DNA of 60,307 nt from CAXSDR01 sp964236445 (GTDB taxonomy: Bacteria > Actinomycetota > Actinomycetes > Motilibacterales > Motilibacteraceae). Made by a program: the position numbers and the translations under genes. This document shows, one piece after another, positions 51,450-58,742 of this stretch; position 1 is the stretch's first letter; the number at the start of each line of letters is the position of its first letter. Location of the stretch: positions 1 through 60,307 of the forward strand of contig CAXSDR010000005.1 in assembly GCA_964236445.1 (NCBI GenBank), read 5' to 3'. Under the pieces are notes generated by a model. The model saw only the letters and a program-made list of their open reading frames with translations. It was not told where the DNA came from and made no database searches.

Positions 51450-52348
51450 GCACGCGGGCGCGACCGCAGGCAAGCGGCAGCGGAACGACGATGGGGGCGC
51501 GTGGCAGCGTCGTGATCCCGGCCCACAATGAGGGCGAGGTCATCGAGCGTTGCCTCGACGCCCTGTTCTCGGGCATCGACGACGGGACTCTCGACGTGGT
51601 CGTGGTCGCCAACGGCTGCGTCGACGACACCGTCGACCGGGTGCGCCGACATGCGCAACGCACATCACATGGTGTTCGCGTCATCGAGCTCGCTGCCGCG
51701 TCGAAGGCGCAGGCGCTGCGTGCCGCGGCGGAGCTGCCCATGCCGTACCCCCGCGTCTATCTCGACGCCGACGTGGTCCTGCCGGGTCCGGTCGTCCTCG
51801 AGCTGCTGTCGTTGCTCGAGGTCGACGAGCCACGAGTGGCCTGGGCGCACATGGACGTCGACACCCGAGGCGCATCGCCGATCGTCCGCGGCTACTACCG
51901 CACCTGGACCAAGCTGCCCTACGTGGCGAGCAGCGCGGTGGGCTCGGGTGTCTTCGCGGTCAACGCAGCGGGATCGCAGCGCGTCGGCGTCCTGCCCGAC
52001 GTCATCAACGACGACGGCTATGTCCGACGCTGCTTCACCGCCGAGGAAACCCTTGCCGCACAAGGGTCCTTCCGCATCACGGCGCCGCTGTCGACGAGGG
52101 CGCTGGTGGCGAGGCGAGCCCGCATCGCCAATGGCAATGCGCAGCTGGACCGGGCGCTGGGGGAGGACTCGGCGGGCACGTCCGTCACCACGCTGCGCGA
52201 CGTCGTGCGGCGCGGTGATGCGAGCCGACGCGACGTGGCCTGCTTCCTCGGTGTCACGGTCGCCGCTCGGGTGCTCGGGCGCGTACGCACCATGCGGGGG
52301 CGTGCCGCGACGTGGTCACAGGACCGCTCCAGCCGGGAGCAGCGATGA
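51446..52348 (+). CDS. GT2-family glycosyltransferase
   Basis: 300 residues from the GTG at 51446, overlapping the previous stop as GTGA. The GT-A core has GSVVIPAHNEGEVIERCLDA, VVVVANGCVDDT and the DxD motif in YLDADVVLPG. VINDDGYVRRCFTAEE is near the catalytic base. There is no membrane segment. It acts on the cytoplasmic face within the same operon. Confidence 0.88.
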   Translation: MSTRARPQASGSGTTMGARGSVVIPAHNEGEVIERCLDALFSGIDDGTLDVVVVANGCVDDTVDRVRRHAQRTSHGVRVIELAAASKAQALRAAAELPMPYPRVYLDADVVLPGPVVLELLSLLEVDEPRVAWAHMDVDTRGASPIVRGYYRTWTKLPYVASSAVGSGVFAVNAAGSQRVGVLPDVINDDGYVRRCFTAEETLAAQGSFRITAPLSTRALVARRARIANGNAQLDRALGEDSAGTSVTTLRDVVRRGDASRRDVACFLGVTVAARVLGRVRTMRGRAATWSQDRSSREQR

Positions 52349-52935
52349 CCTCGCCGGCGACAGCGCTCGTCCGGCTCGTCGATCCCCGCACGTGGCTGCA
52401 TGTCGTGAAGCTGGTCAACTTCTACGCCTATGCCCACGTCGAGCAGCGCCGCAAGATCACGGCCGGTCCGCAGCTGCGTATGTCGCCGTCGGTGAGCCTG
52501 CGCAACGGAGAGCGCATCACTCTCGGTCGCGAGGTCCACATCGGTGAGCGGTGCTGTCTCTGGGCCGGCGACTCGACCGGCGCCATCACGCTCGGCGACA
52601 ACGCCCTGCTCGGTCCCGAGGTGATGCTGACGGCGAGCAACTACCGCACCGACGCGGGCGTCCCGGTCATGCACCAGGACAAGCTCGAGGCCGACATCCA
52701 CATCGGGTCCGACGCCTGGCTGGGTGCGCGCGTGGTCGTGACCGCGGGCGTGACGATCGGCGACGGCGCCATCGTGGGTGCCGCCGCAGTCGTCACCCGG
52801 TCTCTGCCGGCCGGCTGCATCGCCGTCGGCGTCCCCGCCAAGGTCGTCGGCTGGCGTGCGGGGTCGGAGCCGTCAGCGGGCGCCACCGCGTCAGCGTCAC
52901 CACCGGTATCCGCTCGCGCGGCAGGGCAGCCGTGA
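52345..52935 (+). CDS. Hexapeptide-repeat acyltransferase
   Basis: 196 residues from the ATG at 52345, overlapping the GT2 stop as ATGA. The left-handed beta-helix repeats run from ITLGREVHIGERCCLWAG to IHIGSDAWLGARVVVTAG, VTIGDGAIVGAAAVV and IAVGVPAKVVGWR. The active-site region ASNYRTDAG lacks the usual His found at this place in many acetyltransferases, though MHQD lies close by. It may add an acetyl or other acyl group to the repeat unit. The tail is Ala/Ser-rich. Confidence 0.88.
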   Translation: MTSPATALVRLVDPRTWLHVVKLVNFYAYAHVEQRRKITAGPQLRMSPSVSLRNGERITLGREVHIGERCCLWAGDSTGAITLGDNALLGPEVMLTASNYRTDAGVPVMHQDKLEADIHIGSDAWLGARVVVTAGVTIGDGAIVGAAAVVTRSLPAGCIAVGVPAKVVGWRAGSEPSAGATASASPPVSARAAGQP

Positions 52936-53954
52936 CCGACCTGGGCACGACTGCGCAGCCGCACGGCGAGCCGGGGATCGCCGACGTCACGGTCGTCGTC
53001 GTCACCTACAACGCTCCCGAGTGGACCGAGCGCTGCCTGACGGCGCTGCTCGACACGGCCCGTCCCACCGCCACCATCGATGTCGTCGTCGTCGACAACG
53101 CGAGCGGGCAGCAGACCCGCGACGTCCTCGCGGCGTTCGCCGACCGGGTCCAGCTCGTGGCGCTCGACAGCAACGTGGGTTTCGGCAATGCCTGCAACCT
53201 CGGGGCCGGCAGGTCTCGCGGACGCCACGTCATGCTGCTCAATCCCGACGCCGTGGTGCACCCCGGGGCCGTCGACACGCTCGTCTCCTTCCTCGCCGAG
53301 CAGCCGCAACGCGGAATCGTCGGCGGCCGCACCCTGCGCCCCGACGGCCGCGTCGACCCCAGCTCATGCTGGGGTGCGCCGAGCCTGTGGAGCCTCTTCT
53401 GCTTCGCCACCGGCCTGAGCACCGTCGCCAAGCGAAACCCGCTCCTCGACCCCGAGTCGCTGGGGGGGTGGGCGCGTGACACGGTCCGCAGCGTGCCGAT
53501 CGTCACCGGCTGTCTGCTGCTCTGCTCGCGAAGCCTCTGGGACGAGCTCGGTGGATTCGATCCCGACTACTTCATGTATGGCGAGGACGCCGACCTCTGC
53601 CTGCGCGCGGCCGAGCTCGGCTACTCCCCGGCGGTGACGCCGGATGCCGTGGCAGTCCATGCCGTCGGAGCCTCATCGAGCACACGCACCGCCAAGCAGG
53701 TGCTGCTCTTCCGCGGCAAGTCCACGTTGCTGCGCAAGCGGTGGCGGGGGCGGCGACGCTCGGCAGGTCTTGGCCTGCTTCAGGCGGGCGTCGGCGCGCG
53801 GGCGGCCGGCGAGCTGGCGACGCGGCGCAAGGGCACGTGGCGTGAGCTGTGGGCGCTGCGGCGCGACTGGGTGGACGGCTGGGAGCCGGCGTCAGTCGCA
53901 GCGGCCACGCCCGGCGCACCCACGCGGGCGACAGCGCAGCGTTACCTGAAATAG
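52932..53954 (+). CDS. GT2-family glycosyltransferase (rhamnosyltransferase-like)
   Basis: 340 residues from the GTG at 52932, overlapping the acyltransferase stop as GTGA. It contains VTVVVVTYNAPEWTERCLTA, VVVDNASGQQTRD, DSNVGFGNACNLG and MLLNPDAVV, then GGFDPDYFMYGEDADLCLRA, the signature of WbbL/RfbF-type GT2 enzymes. Many such enzymes transfer rhamnose from dTDP-rhamnose; the sugar here is not proven. It ends the overlap-linked operon. Confidence 0.9.
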   Translation: MTDLGTTAQPHGEPGIADVTVVVVTYNAPEWTERCLTALLDTARPTATIDVVVVDNASGQQTRDVLAAFADRVQLVALDSNVGFGNACNLGAGRSRGRHVMLLNPDAVVHPGAVDTLVSFLAEQPQRGIVGGRTLRPDGRVDPSSCWGAPSLWSLFCFATGLSTVAKRNPLLDPESLGGWARDTVRSVPIVTGCLLLCSRSLWDELGGFDPDYFMYGEDADLCLRAAELGYSPAVTPDAVAVHAVGASSSTRTAKQVLLFRGKSTLLRKRWRGRRRSAGLGLLQAGVGARAAGELATRRKGTWRELWALRRDWVDGWEPASVAAATPGAPTRATAQRYLK

Positions 53955-54438
53955 AGCTACCGCGGGACGTATCACACAGCCCGTGACGAACTCTGACCAT
54001 TAGTCACAGCAAGTGATCCAGATGGTGACTCGGATGGCGTAATGGTCGAAATTGTCTCAACTTTGTGTCTACGATTGGCCATCCGGCGACACCTCCAGTC
54101 TCGAAGACGGGGTGTGCGGTCGGCGGCAAGTGTGAACCAGTTCCGACTGGTGGCCTGGGGAACATGCTCTGCACGAAGACCGCCGGGGGGCGTGACATGA
54201 CGATCGACATCCAGGGTCCGGCCGCGTTCTACGGCGTGAGCCTGTCTCCGGCTGCCCCACCCCCGCCCACCGCACGTTCGCGGTTTCTTGACGTCCGTGA
54301 CGTCCGGTTGCCCTTGCTCCGACGCCCGGCCCGCTGCATGTGATTCCGGCGCAACGCCGCGCCTCACTGTTCTGTCCCTTCCGATGGCCCCTCGGGGCGT
54401 CGTTGCTGCTTCGCCCAGGCTAAGGAGAACAAGGACCC
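53955..54438 (+). promoter_or_regulatory. Long leader upstream of the kelch protein gene
   Basis: About 480 bases between the glycosyltransferase and the kelch gene. TACGAT at 54070-54075 is a plausible -10, which would give a 5' leader of about 355 bases. The leader can form a perfect ACCAGT-TCCG-ACTGGT hairpin (from about 54136) and contains GTCT-CGA-AGAC. A GGGGGG run precedes a possible 48-codon frame. I do not recognise a known riboswitch class here. Confidence 0.4.
54198..54343 (+). CDS. Possible small open frame in the kelch leader (48 codons)
   Basis: ATG at 54198 preceded by CCGGGGGGCGTGAC, a G-rich possible ribosome site. The peptide begins MTIDIQGPAAFYGVSL and ends LLRRPARCM, with a Pro-rich middle and no signal peptide. 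It could be a leader peptide or chance. Support is weak. Confidence 0.2.
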
Positions 54439-57400
54439 ATGCACGTGACCCTCAGATGGCGTGGCCGCCGCCGCGTGGCGGGAGCTGCGGTCGCCGCAAC
54501 TCTCGCGACGCTCGCCTCGACCGGCCTCACCGCAGCGCCAGCCACGGCGGCGACGACGTTCGCGCTGTCCTACAGCGCTGTCGCCCAACGCACGTCACCC
54601 GCCGCGCTCGAGGGCGCGACGCTGACGAGCGCCAGCCTCTACGCGTTCGTCACCCCGACCGACGGTGTCGGCGTCAAGCAGGTCAACTTCTGGCTCGACA
54701 ATCCGACCCGCATCGGCGCGCCGCGTCTCGTCGAGAAGGGCGCCCCGCACGACTTCGCGGGCACCGACACGGCGTCGGGCAATGCCAAGCCCTTCGACCT
54801 GCGCAGCGTCGCGGCGGGTCAGCACTCCATCACCGCCGAGGTGGTCCCGACGACCGGCGCATCGACGGTCCTGGTCTCCAACTTCACGGTCGGCGCGAGC
54901 ACGACGGGCGCCGCACTGACGGCCACGCCGTCGTCCGTCGCTCTGACGGTCGCCCAGGGCAGCCCCGCGGTCACCCGCGCGGTGAGCCTCTCGGGTGCTG
55001 CTGCGACCTTCGGCGCATCGAGCTCGGCGCCGTGGCTCGCGGTCACCCCGTTGACCGGCTCGGCGCCCGCGTCGCTCACCCTGACCATCAGCCCCTCGTC
55101 GCTGCCCGTGGGCACCACGCAGGGCAGCGTGACGGTGACGTCGCCGAACCGCGCCGACCGGGTCGTGCCCGTCACCGTGACGGTCACCGCTGCGGGCGGT
55201 GGCGGCAGCACCGGCGCCGCGTCGGTCGCCTACAGCCTCAACACCAAGCGCACATCTCCGATCTCACTCGCCGGCGCCTCGGTCTCGGGCAAGATCTACC
55301 CGTTCCTCGCCAACGACGCCGGCGTCACCTCGGTGTCGTGGTATCTCGACGACCCGTCCATGACGGGCCAGCCGATCCGCGTCGACGCCGCCGCGCCGTT
55401 CGACTTCGCGCCCGGCTCCGTGTCGTACGCCGCTGCAGCCCTGGACACCGCCACCATCGCGGACGGCCAGCACACCATCACCGCCAAGCTCTCGGGTTCG
55501 GCGCCAGGCACCGTGAGTGCGACGTTCACCAGCACCAACAACACCAACCAGCTGACCTTCAACCCGTCGTCGCTGAGCATCACCGCGGCGGCCGGCGGTG
55601 CAGCGGTCACCCGCTCCGTCGCGCTCTCGGCGCAGAAGAGCGGCACCACCGCCACGCTGACCAGTGACGCGCCGTGGCTGCGTGCCGCGGCCAGCGCCGC
55701 TGCGCCGGCCAACGTCACCGTCACGATCGACCCCAACGGGCTCGGCGCCGGTCAATACACCGCCACACTGCGCGCGACGGCATCCGGTGGCTTCGACGGC
55801 GTTCTCCAGGTGACCCTCATCGTCGGTGACACCGGCGGCTGCACCCCGATCGGCTGTGACCTGATCAAGGTGGCCACCCCCTACAACCTCGACTGGCGCT
55901 ACGACTCGGGCGGCATCCTCGACCGCAAGGGCTCGGGCACCGGCTTCACCACGCTGCTCAAGAAGGGCACGGGTGACGGCTACATCCGCGACCTGCTCTC
56001 GATGAACCTGAGCAACGGCACGCTGAACCTCACAAGCACTCCTGGCGCCGGCTACCTCGCGGAGAACGCCCAGGACAACATGGTCGGCGTCGGCTTCGAC
56101 GGCGGCACAGCCAGCACGATCAGCACCACGCTGCCGGGTCTGCCCGCCGGTCTCACCGGCAAATACGAGCAGGCAGGCTTGTGGTTCGGCTACGACCAGG
56201 ACCACTTCGACCGCATGATGCTCGTCTCGAGCCCGACTGGCCTGCGCTTCGAGCACGTGCTCGAGGTCGCCGGCAAGCAGGTGTCGCGCAAGGTCTCGAG
56301 CATCACGGCGATCGCGTCGGACCAGACGGTCGGCCTGAGCCTGCGCACCGACCCGGTCAAGCACCTCGTGACCGCCTACTACAAGATCGGCGACGGTGGC
56401 GAGACGCCGCTCGGTGCCTTCACCGCCCCGCCCGAGTTCTTCAGCGCTGACGCGGCCGGCATCGACCCGCGCATCGACACCCGCTCGTTCGCCGGCATCA
56501 TGGCCAGCCAGCGCACCGCCACCGTCGCACCGACGTTCTCGTTCTCGTCGTTCTCGATCACCGGCATGCGCGACGCGGGCGCCTCGGCGGACTTCCCGTT
56601 CGTCCGCAAGTCCTACACCTCGCCCGGCCTCTCGCTGCCCACCTCGATGGTGGTCGGCAAGGACGGGCGGCTCTACGTCCTCACGGTCTACGGCAAGCTG
56701 CACGCGCTGACTCTGGATGCGCAGCACAATGTGACCGCCGACCAGACGATCACGGCGCTCGGATCACGACTCGCTCTCGGTCTGACCGAGGACCCGGCTG
56801 CAACGGCAACCAACGAGATCCTGTGGGTGGCGCACTCCTCACCCGCGCAGGTTCCCGACCCCGACTCCGGCATCGTCTCGACGCTGTCAGGACCCAACCT
56901 GTCCGTGCGCACCGACGTCATCACGGGCCTGCCTCGCTCGATCGCCAACCACAGCACCAACAACCTGCACTTCGCTGCGAACGGATTGCTCTACATCGCC
57001 CAGGGCGGCAACACCGGTGCCGGTGCGCCCAACACGGACAACACCGAGTTCGGTGACCGAGCCGAGGAGCCGCTGTCCGGCGCGCTACTCACCGCCGACG
57101 TCAAGGCGCCGGGCTTCAACGGCAGCTGCGCCGACCCGAGCGACTACCAGAAGTCGGGCCTCAACTGTGACGTGCACACGTTCGCCACGGGCCTGCGCAA
57201 CACCTACGACTTCACCATCGCGTCCAACGGGCTGATCTACGGCCCCAACAACGGTCTCGGTGTCGTCGGCAGCTTCCCGTCCAAGACCACGGCACCGTGC
57301 TATGGCTTCGGCAGCACGGCACCGTGGACCTCGCCCGGCGGCGGCAACCCCGGTCTGCAGAACGACGACCTCAACCTCATCGAGCAGGGCAAGTACTACG

Positions 57401-58665
57401 GCTCGCCCAACCCGACCCGCAACGAGTGCGTGTTCAAGGACGGTCACTACCAGCAGACCGCGCCGCTGCCCAACTACACGCCCCCGCTGCTCGACCTAGG
57501 ACCCAACCGGTCTGCCGACGGCATCATCCAATATCACGGCAACGCGTTCTGCGGCTCGCTCGACAAGTCGCTGGTCATCACGAACTACAGCGTCGGTGAC
57601 AACCTCACCGCGGTGAAGCTCAGCGATGACGGCCGCCACGTGATCAGCTCGCAGAGCATCATCGGAGGGTTCAAGGACCCGCTGCCGATCACCGAGCTGC
57701 CCGACGGAACGATCGTCGTCGGTGAGTTCGGCGGTGATGCCGTCACCTTCCTGGAGCCGCAGAACACCGGTTGCTGGTCGACGGAGGCACCGCTGCCCGT
57801 GAAGACGCTCGACGCCAACGGGACAGCCATCGGCAACACGCTCTACGTCGTCGGTGGCAAGACCGCACAGGGCCACACCGCGAAGCTGTGGGCCTACGAC
57901 TCCGTCGCCGGCACCTGGACCGCCAAGGCAGACATGCCCGCAGCGGTCGAGAACCCCGCGGTCACCACCTCGGGCGGCAAGCTCTACGTCTTCGGCGGGG
58001 CGCTCGACGCCTTCACCGGCAGCACGTCGGGCTCCTACGCCTACAACCCCGCGACGAACGCGTGGACCACGCTCGCGTCGCTGCCTACGCCTCGGGGCGG
58101 TGCCACGGCGCAGGTGATCAACGGCAAGGCCTATGTCATCGGCGGCATGCTCAACGACGGTTCCTCCACGGCCAAGGTCGAGGTCTACGACCTCGCGGGC
58201 AACACCTGGGCCAACGGGGTCAACCTGAGCACCGCGCGTGACAATCCGGGCAGCTCGGTCATCGCCGGGACGCTCTACGTCTTCGGTGGCCGCACGCGTA
58301 TGGCCAACGGCGACACCCCGCAGCCGACGCTGAACACCACCGAGGCGTGGACCCCGGGCGCCAGTGCCTGGGTCGCGAAGGCCAACATGCCGACGGGCCG
58401 CCGCACCATGGCGGTCGCGACGGTGGGCGGCACGTTCGTCGCCATGGGTGGGGAGATCCGTCCTGACGGTGGCGCGTTCGACAACGCGGAGCAATACATC
58501 GCGGCGACGGACACGTGGGTCGTCCTGCCCAACATGCCGACCGGTCGTCACGGCGCGGTCGCGGGTGCCATCGGCAACAAGGTCCACGTGGTGGGCGGCG
58601 GTCCGACCGGTGGCCTCGCGTTCACCGATGTCCACGAGGTGCTCACGCTCTCGGCCGCAAGCTGA
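54439..58665 (+). CDS. Giant secreted protein: Ig/BACON-like domains, LamG-like fold, sorbosone-dehydrogenase-like propeller, kelch propeller
   Basis: 1408 residues with a signal peptide (about 1-38, ending PATAA). The N-terminal part has two copies of a pair: an Ig-like domain (FALSYSAVAQRTSP at 39; SVAYSLNTKRTSP at about 264) followed by a BACON-like domain (about 160-250 and 372-470). A LamG-like segment spans about 482-715 (LDWRYDSGGILDRKG). A beta-propeller resembling glucose/sorbosone dehydrogenases follows (about 729-1110, FAANGLLYIAQGGNTG, DLNLIEQGKYYGSPNP). Six kelch repeats (about 1114-1400, NTLYVVGGKT, KLYVFGGALD) close the protein. No anchor is seen. It probably binds or modifies an extracellular glycan, and the function is unproven. 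AAGGAG precedes the ATG. Confidence 0.87.
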   Translation: MHVTLRWRGRRRVAGAAVAATLATLASTGLTAAPATAATTFALSYSAVAQRTSPAALEGATLTSASLYAFVTPTDGVGVKQVNFWLDNPTRIGAPRLVEKGAPHDFAGTDTASGNAKPFDLRSVAAGQHSITAEVVPTTGASTVLVSNFTVGASTTGAALTATPSSVALTVAQGSPAVTRAVSLSGAAATFGASSSAPWLAVTPLTGSAPASLTLTISPSSLPVGTTQGSVTVTSPNRADRVVPVTVTVTAAGGGGSTGAASVAYSLNTKRTSPISLAGASVSGKIYPFLANDAGVTSVSWYLDDPSMTGQPIRVDAAAPFDFAPGSVSYAAAALDTATIADGQHTITAKLSGSAPGTVSATFTSTNNTNQLTFNPSSLSITAAAGGAAVTRSVALSAQKSGTTATLTSDAPWLRAAASAAAPANVTVTIDPNGLGAGQYTATLRATASGGFDGVLQVTLIVGDTGGCTPIGCDLIKVATPYNLDWRYDSGGILDRKGSGTGFTTLLKKGTGDGYIRDLLSMNLSNGTLNLTSTPGAGYLAENAQDNMVGVGFDGGTASTISTTLPGLPAGLTGKYEQAGLWFGYDQDHFDRMMLVSSPTGLRFEHVLEVAGKQVSRKVSSITAIASDQTVGLSLRTDPVKHLVTAYYKIGDGGETPLGAFTAPPEFFSADAAGIDPRIDTRSFAGIMASQRTATVAPTFSFSSFSITGMRDAGASADFPFVRKSYTSPGLSLPTSMVVGKDGRLYVLTVYGKLHALTLDAQHNVTADQTITALGSRLALGLTEDPAATATNEILWVAHSSPAQVPDPDSGIVSTLSGPNLSVRTDVITGLPRSIANHSTNNLHFAANGLLYIAQGGNTGAGAPNTDNTEFGDRAEEPLSGALLTADVKAPGFNGSCADPSDYQKSGLNCDVHTFATGLRNTYDFTIASNGLIYGPNNGLGVVGSFPSKTTAPCYGFGSTAPWTSPGGGNPGLQNDDLNLIEQGKYYGSPNPTRNECVFKDGHYQQTAPLPNYTPPLLDLGPNRSADGIIQYHGNAFCGSLDKSLVITNYSVGDNLTAVKLSDDGRHVISSQSIIGGFKDPLPITELPDGTIVVGEFGGDAVTFLEPQNTGCWSTEAPLPVKTLDANGTAIGNTLYVVGGKTAQGHTAKLWAYDSVAGTWTAKADMPAAVENPAVTTSGGKLYVFGGALDAFTGSTSGSYAYNPATNAWTTLASLPTPRGGATAQVINGKAYVIGGMLNDGSSTAKVEVYDLAGNTWANGVNLSTARDNPGSSVIAGTLYVFGGRTRMANGDTPQPTLNTTEAWTPGASAWVAKANMPTGRRTMAVATVGGTFVAMGGEIRPDGGAFDNAEQYIAATDTWVVLPNMPTGRHGAVAGAIGNKVHVVGGGPTGGLAFTDVHEVLTLSAAS

Positions 58666-58705
58666 GCCGTTCTCAGGCCTCGGTGACCCCACCGACTGCT
58701 GCCAC

Positions 58706-58742
58706 GTCGCCCACGCCGGACACAATGTCCGGCGTGGGCGAC
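58706..58742 (+). terminator. Perfect 17-bp hairpin after the kelch gene, overlapping the flippase start
   Basis: Arms 58706-58722 and 58726-58742 are perfect complements with the loop CAA. It starts 41 bases after the kelch stop. The proposed flippase ATG (58725-58727) begins at the last loop base, so the hairpin may both terminate and limit translation. Confidence 0.75.
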
